Shown: piece after piece, positions 41,386 to 51,527 of the stretch
How positions within the stretch are numbered: position 1 is the first letter of the stretch
Layout of the letters: the number at the start of each line of letters is the position of its first letter
Assembly: GCF_026262505.1 (NCBI RefSeq)
Contig: NC_067203.1
Location: forward strand, 11,222,001-11,286,000
Reading direction: 5' to 3'
DNA length: 64,000 bases
From: Trichomonas vaginalis G3
Taxonomy: Eukaryota; Parabasalia; Trichomonadida; Trichomonadidae
The notes under the pieces: generated by a model
Database searches by the model: none
What the model was told of the DNA's origin: nothing
What the model saw: only the letters and a program-made list of their open reading frames with translations
Translations under genes and position numbers: made by a program

Positions 41386-42531
41386 ATGAATCCGAAAACA
41401 ATTCATGTAGGTGACCGTGTTGTTGTTTATTGCGAACAATATCAGCAGCTGATGGAAGCAATTGTTGTTGGAGCAAAAGTTAGTACAAAACAACTTTATA
41501 TTCATTATGTTCATCAAGATAAAAGACTTGATCGATGGATTTCTGTAAAAGAAGTCACCGATGATCCAAATGTCGTAATAAAAACAAAAGCTGGTAAATC
41601 TGCAATAAGAAATCACAAAATTTTAAATACCGACGAACTTGACGTTGAAAAACTCGCAGTAGAGTACAAACAATTCGAAAAGGCCCACCAAGAAGTTACC
41701 CGTATTCGAAACATCGATAGGATTACAATTGGGCCATATACAATTCAAGCTTGGTATTATTCGCCATATCCTAATCCTTTTGGAAAAATGGAGCACTTAT
41801 ATATATGTGATCACTGTTTCCAATATTTTGCTAGCGCAGAAGAACTCGCAAAGCACTTGCAAGTTACAGGAGAAAAATGTCCACCAGGAAATGAGATTTA
41901 TCGGCAAGGAAATCTCAGTATCTTCGAAATGAAAGGAATGGTAAACAAAGTTCCGTGCCAGTGCCTCTGTTTACTTTCAAAATTATTTTTGGATCACAAA
42001 ACTTTGTTTTACGATGTTGAAGGCTTCAATTTCTACGTAGTATGCGAATGTGATGATAACGGTGCTCACATTGCCGCATATTTCTCAAAGGAAGTCAATA
42101 GTAGCGCATATAATGTTTTATCTTGCATTACAACTTTACCACCTTACCAAAAGAAAGGCTACGGAAACCTTTGTATATCCTTAAGCTACGAGCTGGCCAG
42201 ACGCTCCAGAATGAGCGGTGGCCCAGAAAGACCTTTATCTGATCTTGGAAAACTCGCATTCGCTTCTTATTGGAAGGATACGCTTTTGGAGATGTTCAGT
42301 ACAAGACTTTCCGAAATGACTTCTATTGATAATATCGTTATCCTTACAAGTATTCAAAAACTCGACGTAATCGAGACATTAAAGCAAATTAACTGCTTGA
42401 CAAGGGTAAAAGGCGATTATGAGATTGATCTTCATTCACCACAGTTGAAACAAGCAATAGAAGCTCATCAGAAAGTCCCGCCAAAGAGAAGAATTGATCC
42501 TCAGTATTTAACTTGGATTCCAGAAGCATAA
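41386..42531 (+). CDS. MYST-family histone acetyltransferase (Esa1/Tip60 type)
   Basis: Transfers acetyl from acetyl-CoA to histone lysines, chiefly H4 in the Esa1/Tip60 group. An N-terminal tudor-knot/chromo-barrel domain (residues about 3-60; HVGDRVVVYCEQ...HYVHQDKRLDRWIS) is followed by the MYST zinc finger (YICDHCFQYFASAEELAKHL...KC). The acetyl-CoA domain reads CLCLLSKLFLDHKTLFYDVE (the auto-acetylated Lys), AYFSKEVNSSAYNVLSCITT with the catalytic Cys, LPPYQKKGYG and the SYELA...GPERPLSDLG Glu motif. All key residues are present. At 381 aa it is slightly shorter than yeast Esa1. I chose Met 41386 because the Inr lies between it and the upstream in-frame ATG at 41368. Confidence 0.93.
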   Translation: MNPKTIHVGDRVVVYCEQYQQLMEAIVVGAKVSTKQLYIHYVHQDKRLDRWISVKEVTDDPNVVIKTKAGKSAIRNHKILNTDELDVEKLAVEYKQFEKAHQEVTRIRNIDRITIGPYTIQAWYYSPYPNPFGKMEHLYICDHCFQYFASAEELAKHLQVTGEKCPPGNEIYRQGNLSIFEMKGMVNKVPCQCLCLLSKLFLDHKTLFYDVEGFNFYVVCECDDNGAHIAAYFSKEVNSSAYNVLSCITTLPPYQKKGYGNLCISLSYELARRSRMSGGPERPLSDLGKLAFASYWKDTLLEMFSTRLSEMTSIDNIVILTSIQKLDVIETLKQINCLTRVKGDYEIDLHSPQLKQAIEAHQKVPPKRRIDPQYLTWIPEA

Positions 42532-42843
42532 CTTATATATTTGTTTTTATATATGTAAATGTTTATCATGTACAATAACTAAACAGCTATTTTTGCATGA
42601 ATTTTATCTGAAATAAAAGTTTCATTTTAGTTTTTTAACTCAAATGATATAAATTATATTTCTATACTTTAGAATTAAAGTTTTTTGCAAAGCGTTTGTG
42701 TTTGATTATCGATAATTCAAAAAATTGGACTGTGTATTTATATTTTTATTGTTTATTATGCATTTGGAGTTACCTGCTGTTGAGATTTTTATATTTTCTT
42801 GGGATTTGAAAAGTAAATTCCGAGAGAATTTTTTTCTAAACGT
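42532..42843. other. Intergenic spacer
   Basis: AT-rich spacer between two head-to-tail genes. Nothing beyond the following Inr. Confidence 0.5.
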
Positions 42844-42849
42844 TCACTT
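42844..42849 (+). promoter_or_regulatory. Inr (TCACTT) of LRR gene
   Basis: TCACTT with its start A at 42846, 32 nt before the ATG at 42878. Confidence 0.55.
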
Positions 42850-42877
42850 TTTTACAAAATTGTTTTTTCAATAAAAC

Positions 42878-45800
42878 ATGGATGTGATTCTTGATTCTGT
42901 TACGAAAAGCTCAATATCAATGGGTCATACTCCTATATTTACAGCTATTTGTAAAGAAAATAGTAGTAGTATACTGAAGAAAAACTCAATAATCATCGTG
43001 ACTGATTACGGTTTAGATATTTATTCTGCAGCCAAAGGTAATTTAAGAACTACACTCTCTTGGATAGCAATTTCTAAAGTTGGTATTAAAAACAACGATA
43101 TTTCACTAAAATTTAGCAGTAAAAGTGTTTCAATATCTACAGAACTATATGCTTCGAAGTTATTTGGTGCTATTGTTCACTGTCTTCAGCAATTACTTTC
43201 GAGTTTTGAAATACAGCTTCTCCAAATTGATAAATTCAACGTGCCAAAAGCAAAACATTCAGGTTATGGAGCACTTTTACGTTTTTCTGAACTAGCTAGA
43301 TCTAATGGTAAGTTAATTTCACCTGAATCACTCGAAAAATTAAAAAACGTGTTAATGATTTCGAAAAAAGAAGTCGATTTGTCAATTCTTGGTGATCTCC
43401 CAACAACATTTCCGATATTTCTAGGCACTTTACCACTCATTTCTACTATACAATCACTCAATATCCCTCAAATTCCGATGTTTCCTACTTATCAAGTGCT
43501 TTCAGACTATGCTGCATCAATCGCCCGACTCAATTACGTTGATATTGCAGGACAGGTTAGTGAACTATTCAAATTATTCCTTACGAAGCTTTCCAACATG
43601 CAAAATTCAAAATTATTAGGACTTTCATTCACAAACTCTGATTTTACAGTGGAATATCTAAGTCTTCTTTCTAATTTCATCTCTACTCAAAAGATTTCTG
43701 CAATTGGCTTTCACAACGCGATAATTTATGATGCGATGCCGCATTTTTACTCGAATTTCTTTACATCAACCATGGTTGACTCTTTGACAGTTCTTAATCT
43801 CGATAACACAAAGAATCTCGACATACAAAAGCTGTTTCCTTCATTAAAGAACATTTATATTTTAAGTCTTGAAAATTGCAATCTTTACATCGATAAAGTG
43901 TTTTCTCAGATGGAAATAAGCGGATTCAGGAACATCAGAGCTTTAAATATATCAAACAACTTATGTGAGCATCTCCCAACAACAGCCATTTCTCTTCCAC
44001 AAACATTGATTTCTATTGTTGCAAATAACATAAGATGGAATGATTTGTGTTTGTTAAACATGCTGAAAATTGTTTTTTCCAAGCGAAGAAACAACACGAA
44101 ACTGAGTCTTTCTTATGCAAATGCAAGTCCTGATGAATGGCAAAGAGTTTGGCAATTCTTTTCTACTTGTAATTATGATAATTTGATATCATTTACATGG
44201 GATGGAAATCCTGTCAATGTTTCTTTGTTTTCTTTCCTTTTGATCAACCAACAACTTGAATTCCTTTCCATGTCAGATATTTTCTCTCAGAATGAACCCA
44301 ACACTGTAACAATCTTTTCAAGATATCTCGAGAAAACAGAGTCATTGAAATTCCTCATTTTGAAAGGAGGAAATCAAAAATATCTTGGAAGATTAATAGG
44401 AGCAATTACAAGAGTTACAAATCTAAGGAAGTCATTGATTCATTTAGATATAAGTAACAACAAAATCGGAGATATTGGATTAGATCAAATCAAGCCATTG
44501 TATACTCAAAAAACTGAATTGAAAATGATTAATTTTGATGGTTCTTCTCCAACATCGAAAGATTCAATGTTAAATATTCTTTATTTGGCCGCACAGAACT
44601 TGGAACAAACACATACGAGTTTCCCAATAAAAGATATGAATATGATGAAAGATACTTCAATGATTTCAAATGAAATTTACAATACAATGTTGACGAAATT
44701 CCAAAAGGCTCCGAAATTAAACGGAGTCCCTTATGGAGAACAGATGTATCCTATTCCAACAACATCTCCTTTCATTGGACCTTTCAATTATTTCGTGGAA
44801 GAAGAGCAGACGAGTTTTCCGAAATATTTAACTAAAGAAGAATTATATGACATCAAGAAAGAACCAGAAAAACCTTTCCTTAGTACTAATGGCAAAATTG
44901 ATTTCTCTTCAAACAAAATCTATGCAGGAACAATGGGAAGACCAAAGACGAAACCAATCCTTGCACAAGACATCTTCAGTCAGGATACAAATACTTCTGC
45001 ATCTCCAAAATTTGCTCCTGTTCAAAGGCAAGTTCCTCAACAACAAAAGCAAATTCCTCAGCAAAGACAAATGCCTGAAAAGAGAAGAGCTCCTTCTGTT
45101 GCAAGTGCAAGATCTGTTCCAAAACAAAAGTTCGTTGAGCATGATTTCTTAAATAACATAAGGACTGATAACAACATTAACTCTGATTCTGATAACAGTT
45201 TTTATGGAGGAAAAGGAAAACAAAAATCTTCTTCTGTTGCTCCTCAAAATCGTAATGATTATGATTATTATTCTGAATCATCATCATTTGAAATATTGAA
45301 GCCACAACCTATGCAAGCTCCAAGAATCAATAGAAGACCTCCATCAAGAGCACAAACAAGAACATTACCAGAATCACAGTTAAATACAATTGCTAGTAAT
45401 ACTTCGCCTTCTTCAAAGAGGACAAGAGGAAGAAGAGAAAAAGAAAGACCAGCACCAATTGTTACGAAACCTGTTCAATATAATGATGAGTACTACTCAG
45501 ATGAAGAAGAAGTTTATCCTCAACAAAGAAGGCAACAAATTAAGCAGCCTCAAAGTGTTAGGAGCAATAAATCTCAAAAGAAACCTGTTCAAACTTATGA
45601 TGAATACGAATATTATTCTGATGAAGAAGAAGAAATTACACCTCCAAGATCAACAAGAAGCACAAGAAGTCAAAGACCACAACAACAGCAAAAGAAATAC
45701 AGATACGAAGTGGAAACAAATACTTCGCAAAAGAGAAAACCTAAGCAAGTCATTCAACAAGATGTTGATTATGACTACAATGATGAATATTCAGATTATT

Positions 45801-46474
45801 ATGTTGAACAAAAAGCTCCATCTAGAAAAACACGTTCAATTCAACAATCTCCACAGAGACAGAGGCAAAGGCAAGAGCAGCAACCACAACAGCATCTTCA
45901 TCGCAAACAAATGGTCCAAGAACAACCAAAACGCAATAGAAGAAAACAAAATATTGAAGAAGTTCAGCAACCTGTTCAAAGAACCGTCAGAAAACAACGA
46001 ACATTAAAAGCTGCTCCTCCTCAACGTGAATTTCATGAAGAGCCTCTTCAGCAACAACCTCAAATAAGAAGTCATAGCAGATATCAGCACAGATTAGAGC
46101 AGGCAATGGAAGAAACAAGGAAGACAAGATATATTTCAACCTCAAACGATAGGAGAATTAATGATGAAATAATTCCAAATGAGAGAACTTCAAAGAGGCA
46201 AACATCGTCAAGAAACACACCTACAGCATCAAGAACTAGTAATTCACAACGCAACACGCCAAGACAACAGAAGAAAATTGTTGAAAGCGATTATTCTTAT
46301 GATGAAGACCAAAACTACAATCAATACGAATCACCAAAAGGTGTTGTTAGAGTTGATGCTAGAAAGCTTCATGCAGATACAAATTCTGCTGAATCATATG
46401 GTGAATATTATTATGATGACGAAGAAGAAGAGGAAATTAAATATCAACCAAAGAAGCGTTACCACTATCAATGA
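42878..46474 (+). CDS. Leucine-rich-repeat protein with PH-like N terminus and disordered tail (1198 aa)
   Basis: Residues about 1-110 look like a PH-like beta domain (IIIVTDYGLDIYSAAKGNLRTTLSWIAISKVGIKNNDISLKF). A leucine-rich-repeat region covers about 215-600 (LTVLNLDNTKNLDIQKLFPSLKNIYILSLENCNL; LIHLDISNNKIGDIGLDQIKPL). The last 450 residues are disordered, rich in Gln, Arg, Pro and Ser, with repeated Tyr/Asp/Glu clusters (YDEYEYYSDEEEE type) at about 865, 905, 965, 1140 and 1180. PH-like plus LRR plus a disordered tail recalls CARMIL actin regulators, and trichomonads have many such genes; the CARMIL link is inference and no capping-protein-binding motif was identified. Confidence 0.82.
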   Translation: MDVILDSVTKSSISMGHTPIFTAICKENSSSILKKNSIIIVTDYGLDIYSAAKGNLRTTLSWIAISKVGIKNNDISLKFSSKSVSISTELYASKLFGAIVHCLQQLLSSFEIQLLQIDKFNVPKAKHSGYGALLRFSELARSNGKLISPESLEKLKNVLMISKKEVDLSILGDLPTTFPIFLGTLPLISTIQSLNIPQIPMFPTYQVLSDYAASIARLNYVDIAGQVSELFKLFLTKLSNMQNSKLLGLSFTNSDFTVEYLSLLSNFISTQKISAIGFHNAIIYDAMPHFYSNFFTSTMVDSLTVLNLDNTKNLDIQKLFPSLKNIYILSLENCNLYIDKVFSQMEISGFRNIRALNISNNLCEHLPTTAISLPQTLISIVANNIRWNDLCLLNMLKIVFSKRRNNTKLSLSYANASPDEWQRVWQFFSTCNYDNLISFTWDGNPVNVSLFSFLLINQQLEFLSMSDIFSQNEPNTVTIFSRYLEKTESLKFLILKGGNQKYLGRLIGAITRVTNLRKSLIHLDISNNKIGDIGLDQIKPLYTQKTELKMINFDGSSPTSKDSMLNILYLAAQNLEQTHTSFPIKDMNMMKDTSMISNEIYNTMLTKFQKAPKLNGVPYGEQMYPIPTTSPFIGPFNYFVEEEQTSFPKYLTKEELYDIKKEPEKPFLSTNGKIDFSSNKIYAGTMGRPKTKPILAQDIFSQDTNTSASPKFAPVQRQVPQQQKQIPQQRQMPEKRRAPSVASARSVPKQKFVEHDFLNNIRTDNNINSDSDNSFYGGKGKQKSSSVAPQNRNDYDYYSESSSFEILKPQPMQAPRINRRPPSRAQTRTLPESQLNTIASNTSPSSKRTRGRREKERPAPIVTKPVQYNDEYYSDEEEVYPQQRRQQIKQPQSVRSNKSQKKPVQTYDEYEYYSDEEEEITPPRSTRSTRSQRPQQQQKKYRYEVETNTSQKRKPKQVIQQDVDYDYNDEYSDYYVEQKAPSRKTRSIQQSPQRQRQRQEQQPQQHLHRKQMVQEQPKRNRRKQNIEEVQQPVQRTVRKQRTLKAAPPQREFHEEPLQQQPQIRSHSRYQHRLEQAMEETRKTRYISTSNDRRINDEIIPNERTSKRQTSSRNTPTASRTSNSQRNTPRQQKKIVESDYSYDEDQNYNQYESPKGVVRVDARKLHADTNSAESYGEYYYDDEEEEEIKYQPKKRYHYQ

Positions 46475-46566
46475 TTTATTTTTTATATTTAATTTATTTA
46501 TTTTGTATTTATATAAAAACGTTTTTAAGAAGTATAATTATTAAATAAAAACTAGTGATTTTGTAT
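46475..46566. other. 3' flank of LRR gene
   Basis: Short AT-rich 3' flank. Confidence 0.4.
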
Positions 46567-46667
46567 TTTTAAACTTGAAATCATATTCTTCGTAATTTCA
46601 TGGAAAAGGAATTATGTTTACAAAAATTGGTAAAATTTTTACGAAGAATATGATTTCATGTTTAAAA
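46567..46667. repeat. 29-bp inverted repeat (hairpin)
   Basis: 46567-46595 and 46639-46667 are reverse complements with a single mismatch and a 43-nt loop (core ATCATATTCTTCGTAA / TTACGAAGAATATGAT). Outer arms TTTTGTATTTTT and AAAATACAAAAA extend the symmetry if a short insertion in the right arm is allowed. It lies about 90 bp past the LRR stop. Confidence 0.8.
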
Positions 46668-48416
46668 GCCTCTACAAAATACAAAAATTTGGTAAAAGAT
46701 TTGCTGGTATAGTCGGGAAACTAAAAGAATCATATGCTCAGAAAATTCTGAGATCACAATGAACTTTTTGAATACTTCCATTTGCTTGAGATTTTACTAA
46801 AATCAAAAAACCGTTTTAATTGAAAAATTTTGATAAGGCATCAACAGAAAAGAGTTTAATGTGCAAAATTTGAATAAAACAACATAAATAAACAATAAAA
46901 TTGAGATAAAATATACTATGGCAATTCATGAAAAACTGGTACCTTTTCGTAATTTTGGGGATAAAAATAAAGGAAAGGTAAAATTGGGGGAATTCGGGAA
47001 TTGTTTAGTATGGATTAATTTTGGAGAACAAAACAAATCCGAGATTTAATGAACTTTTTGATTTTCTTCATGTTTAAAAATTATGGAATTTTATTACTTA
47101 GTAATTGGCCAATCTGATGATCATTTCTATTAATCACTGGAAGCAAATAAAGTTTTCATTATCGGTATTGAACAAGAACCTTTTGCTTGCTCAAAAATAT
47201 CAAAATAACTATCGGATGTACGTTTAATATTGAATAGATTACACGGGAAATTTTTAAATAATTAAAAGAGATCATTATTATTATAAAAGTATTATAGTTT
47301 CAATAATTGTTATTTAATTAAATACCAAAATCATGAAATTCTCGAATAAATGTTTAAAATATTTTAATTTATTTGATCTCATCGAAAAATTCTATTACCG
47401 AATGTCATATTTCCTATATATATACAGGATTATAATAGTTTCAACAATATATGATTAATCTGTATTTCAGTTTTTTTGAAAAATATGTTATTGTTTTAAA
47501 CATTAACCATAAATTAATTTTACAAGTACTATCCTTCTTATATTCAGGTAAATATTATACTTTCAACTAGTACATGGTTTTAGAAATAAATGTTTTTGTT
47601 AATGAAATTCGAAATTTAACAAAGAAATTTGGCACAATCTTTGTGTAATATTTTGGCTTTGCTATGTTTTTAATCAATTTTGAGAAAAATCCCAAAACAT
47701 GTTAGGACCCTCTTTCGAACCTATAACCTTTCGCCTATCCAACTGTACTATGGGTGTGTAGCGCCCGTTTTTGAAAAGAAAATATATAATCGCTCTCAAG
47801 ACTATTTTCTAGTATATGCTCTATGAATTAAAATAAGTGACTAATATTACTTTTCAATACATTCAATTTTTCAAATGCTCTCAAATATAATATTTGTTCT
47901 TCTGATTTTAAATCAAGTAACAAACCATATTCTGAGTTTTTAAAACTCATACAAAAAATTGAAAGCTCCCCTATTTGATTTATTTTTTTTCCCACTATAA
48001 ACCTATATTGAAAGTTAAAAATCCAATTATTTATTCTTTTTCTGAAAGATAGTGTTAATTTCTATTCCTCTACCTCTTCTTCAAATTTTTATATATTATA
48101 CATTTTGTGATAAGTAAAAAGCCCTTTTTTATTTCAAACTTAAGCTTTAACAATGCTCTTTCGAAAATCAATAAATATATATATAAATCATTTTTTTAAA
48201 TCAATACAATAAATCATTTATATATATGCTTTTTAGGAAATATGGTTCAATGACATTTATTTTCCTTTAGTATAACATACCTGCTACATGCTATTAGCTT
48301 GTAACTATGAAACTCTATATTGTATAAGGAATATGTGTTAAATATTAATTTTTTTTCGTAATAATTGAATTTTAGGTTTGAAAAGCTATATAAATGTACA
48401 AATAAAATAAATGTAG
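46668..48416. other. AT-rich spacer
   Basis: About 1.7 kb without a supported gene. A tRNA-like patch near 47704-47755 was examined and rejected. Short AT runs such as TATATATATA near 48175-48185 are simple sequence. Confidence 0.5.
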
Positions 48417-50501
48417 TTACAATAAGCTGCAGCATGAAGACTTTGCGCGCTCATCTTCATTTTCAACTTTTGAAAGCTCTTTATCCTTCGAAAGGAAAGG
48501 TTCTGCATTTTGCGTCTCAAGAGATGTATACTTAACTTGTTTAATTTCTTTCTTTTCTTCTTCTTCTTCTTCTTTTTCTTCTTCTTCTTCTTTTTCTTCT
48601 TTTTCTTCTTCTTCAAAAGCATACTTCAAATTAAGCTCTTTCAGCTTATCTTTCCAGAGTTTCCTGATCCAGGAAATATCTTCTTCTTCTTCTTCTTCTT
48701 CTTCTTCTTCTTCTTCTTCTTCTTCTTCTTCTCTTCTTCTTCTTCTTCTTCTTCTTCTTCTTCTTCTTCTTCTTCTTCTTCTTCTTCTTCTTTCTTCTTC
48801 TTCTTCTTCTTCTTCTTCTTCTTCTTCTTCTTCTTCTTCTTCTTCTTCTTCTTCTTCTTCTTCTTCTTCTTCTTCTTCTTCTTCTTCTTCTTCTTCTTCT
48901 TCTTCTTCTTCTTCTTCTTCTTCTTCTTCTTCTTCTTCTTCTTCTTCTTCTTCTTCTTCTTCAAAAGTATACTCCAAATTAAGCTCTTTCAGCTTATCTT
49001 TCCAGAGCTTCTTGATCCAGGAAGGGAAAGGACCATAATGATACAGTCTTGCGACGTTAATTCCTTCAAGTGGAGTTCTATCAAAGATCCAGTTGATAAT
49101 TCGCGGATTATTTGATGACAATGCTGATTCAATCCTTTCTTCTGGTGTCAAATCTTCCAGTTTGACTCCTTTTGTAAGAATATATTCGACAGCAGTGAGA
49201 TTCTTGGTTGTAAGTGCTGCTTTCAAGTGTGACAGAGTCAGCTTGCAAATGTCTGGTAAATTTTCAACAAGAACCTTGATTGTACTGATGTTTTCAATAG
49301 AATATATTTTAAATGCTTTTTGAACATCAAGCAAATTATGGCAAGCAAGCAAACTAATGCAGTTAGTGTTGCAATTCTCGTAAAACAATGGCTTTTGGTC
49401 GGCTAACTTTTGAGAAGTGTTGATTATGACACTTAAATTGGAAAAATTATCAATTCTGCTTCCATCAAGGAGGAATCCGAGATCCACATACTGTGAATAG
49501 AAGTATAATGAGTATTCTGTTGAGTTAAGTGAAATATTTGGATGAGATAAATCCGAATTTTCGGCAATCCATCTTGCAATGTTAATTCTTCCTTTATTAA
49601 TTGCAATTTTCATCTCTTTTTGGTTGAATGGTCGCTCTAAAATGAAATTCTGGACACATCTGATCATTTCCAAATTTCCGCTGCAAATTGCAAGAGAATA
49701 GGCGTGTTTATTGATCAGCTTCTTTATTTTCTTGAGCTGATCAGCTTCTAGGTTCATAATCATCGTTTTGAAGCAATTTACGGATCCATTGTAAATTGCC
49801 CATGTAATTGGGAAAATGGAAATGATTTCAATGTAACAGATGGATGTTTAAGGTATAATTGCTTATCTGTTGTTAAATGATCAACATTATCAAAATAAAT
49901 ATCTAAATAAATCTCCTCTCCAAGTAATAAGCCGACGGAATCTAACTGTTGCTCTGTTAGTGTCGAAAATTCTAAATCTGGATAACTGTTTTCAATCCAT
50001 TGAAAATCATAAACAATTGCTTTAGTTGTAGCGAATAATTCTTCACCATTCTGAGTATAGTATTCATTGTCTAATTCCTTTATTTGTTTTCTGCAGTATA
50101 TTAACAAGCAAAGTGCTGATAATGGATTTTTTGTTTTTAATTCTTTAACAATTCCTTTAAGATCATCAAAACTAAAGTATCCTTGATTAAATAAATCACC
50201 TCTAAAGCAAGCTATATCTCTATCAAACTTTGAAGATATTAATTTTTGAATGAAGAGATTTTTGAATTCAGTATTTGCCAAATATTTATTCAGATATGCG
50301 ATCATTGTGTCATTGCTCTTATATCCTGTTTTGTCAAGCAAGATAATTAACTCAACCTTTTTTTTCATCTGGAATCTTTGAAAAAAGTTCATGAAATTCA
50401 GAAAATTCAGCACCCTGTATAGAGCAAAATAACTCTAATGCTTCTAACTCTGTTTTAACTCTATTGAATTCTTTAGCAGACAGAGCTTGAACTTTCTTCA
50501 T
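48417..50501 (-). pseudogene. DUF3447/ankyrin-type gene with two frameshifts and a poly-Glu tract
   Basis: The natural ATG is at 50501-50499 (MKKVQALSAKEFNRV). The frame shifts at an 8-T run (50358-50365), where one base too many separates FSKIPDEKK from VELIILLDKTG. A second shift near 49800-49835 separates the middle part (ending near ...VTLKSFPF) from ITWAIYNGSVNCFKTMIMN. The remaining 448-codon C-terminal frame has diverged ankyrin helices, then the segment SWIKKLWKDKLKELNL, a very long Glu tract, the same segment again (SWIRKLWKDKLKELNL), and a second Glu-rich run. Two homopolymer-type breaks could be assembly errors rather than true decay; long-read or RNA data would decide. The family is as in the other ankyrin genes here. 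Confidence 0.7.
48680..48962. repeat. (TTC)n / (GAA)n microsatellite, 283 bp, in coding sequence
   Basis: An almost pure TTC run on the + strand. One base is missing near 48732 and one is extra near 48791. Read on the gene's minus strand, Glu codons become about 19-20 Arg codons between these two points and then return to Glu, so the two indels compensate. The strict purine/pyrimidine strand bias makes triplex formation plausible. Confidence 0.95.
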
Positions 50502-51150
50502 TTTTTTTTATATCGAAATTTATTTTGAATGAAATTTCAGATCCTTTCTGACAATTGTGAATCTGCAAATCGGATGTCCAAACTGAAAATATTTAAGAGA
50601 ACTAGATTTCCGGTAATTTGTGATTGTTATGCAAAGATTGAATTATGAACCATTACAATTTTGTTTCATTACAAATAAAATGAACCATTTCAGGATTTAT
50701 ATTAAATTATTATATCCATCTTCTATTATAAAAAAGAATTAAGCTTTTTATTTTTGATGAGACAAAATATTTATATGAAAAGAATAAAATTGTTTGATAT
50801 TTTTAAATTTTTTTTTATTTTTCGACAATTTCATTTCTTCACCACAGGTTTTTATATCATAAAAAGAACAGGCATACGTTACACATTCTATTAATGATTT
50901 ATTGAGTAAAAAAAAGGAATGAGATGAAATATCGCACACTTTTACTAACCTATTGAATGTATTTATAGAGAATATAAGATTGATATGTCCTGATAACTCA
51001 AATGCACTACCAAAATGTTTTTGAAATTTATCATTGAGTAAATTTGTGTTTAATATTGATTTTCATACTGAGTGTCTAGAGCCATATTTAAATTTCTTAT
51101 TAATATCCATTAGATTTTAGAATTGGCCTAGCAAAAAATTGAATACAAAA
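50502..51150. other. AT-rich spacer
   Basis: Divergent spacer between the ankyrin pseudogene and eL34. The minus frame at 50748-50939 has no supporting feature. Confidence 0.5.
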
Positions 51151-51158
51151 AACGGTTA
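51151..51158 (+). promoter_or_regulatory. M3 core-promoter motif (AACGGTTA)
   Basis: AACGGTTA fits the trichomonad M3 consensus bound by a Myb-type factor. It lies 8 nt upstream of the M5 motif and 26 nt upstream of the eL34 ATG. Confidence 0.7.
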
Positions 51159-51165
51159 TGGCTGT

Positions 51166-51170
51166 CCTTT
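51166..51170 (+). promoter_or_regulatory. M5 motif (CCTTT)
   Basis: CCTTT is the trichomonad M5 element that overlaps the transcription start in genes without an Inr. It ends 6 nt before the eL34 ATG. No Inr is present here. Confidence 0.7.
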
Positions 51171-51176
51171 GTACCA

Positions 51177-51527
51177 ATGGTAGACAATAGATACACACTC
51201 CGCCGTTCCCTCGGATTCCACACAATTCGCAACCGTGTTGCCCCAGTTCGCACACCAGGCAACAAGCTTGTCGCTCACTACATTGCTAAGCGCCAGAATG
51301 GCCCACATTGCGCTGAGACAGGCAAGCGCATCAATGGTATCAAGTGCGTCAAGACATGCGAACTTCGCCGCATGAAGAAGAATCAGAGAACTGTATCCCG
51401 CCCATATGGTGGTGTTTACTGCGGTGCTGTTGTTAAGGATCGTATTATCAATGCTTTCATGGAGGAAGAAGCCCATGCTGCTCAGGAGCGTAAGTTGGCT
51501 AATGAGCAAAAGAAGAAGGGCAAGTAA
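51177..51527 (+). CDS. RPL34: 60S ribosomal protein eL34
   Basis: A 116-aa component of the large ribosomal subunit. Family signatures are plain: LTYRRR-like start (YTLRRSLGFHTIRNRV), the RTPGNKLVAHYIAK motif, the Cys-containing zinc-ribbon-like segment with C..E.GKRINGIKCVKTCELRRM, the RPYGGVYCGAVVKDRIINAFMEEE helix and a Lys-rich C terminus. Length is normal for the family. The G+C content is clearly higher than in neighbouring genes, with C-ending codons (ATC, CGC, AAG), as expected for a highly expressed gene. The stop is followed by ATA, giving the UAAA seen at trichomonad 3' ends. Confidence 0.97.
   Translation: MVDNRYTLRRSLGFHTIRNRVAPVRTPGNKLVAHYIAKRQNGPHCAETGKRINGIKCVKTCELRRMKKNQRTVSRPYGGVYCGAVVKDRIINAFMEEEAHAAQERKLANEQKKKGK

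Noticed and set aside
45390-46007. 205-codon frame inside the LRR gene
   Set aside because: Shadow of the disordered Gln/Arg-rich tail in another frame; the LRR frame is longer and has the Inr.
12808-46474. Spliceosomal introns
   Set aside because: Scanning by eye for the trichomonad 3' consensus ACTAACACACAG found no match, and the main ORFs are continuous.
47704-47755. tRNA-like patch on the minus strand (TAGTACAGTTGG A-box-like and GGTTCGAA B-box-like words)
   Set aside because: Only about 17 nt separate the two boxes, there is no anticodon arm, and acceptor and T stems do not pair.
48510-49115. Long poly-Phe/poly-Lys ORFs over the TTC repeat
   Set aside because: They are other-frame readings of the microsatellite; the Glu frame joins to ankyrin-type coding on both sides.
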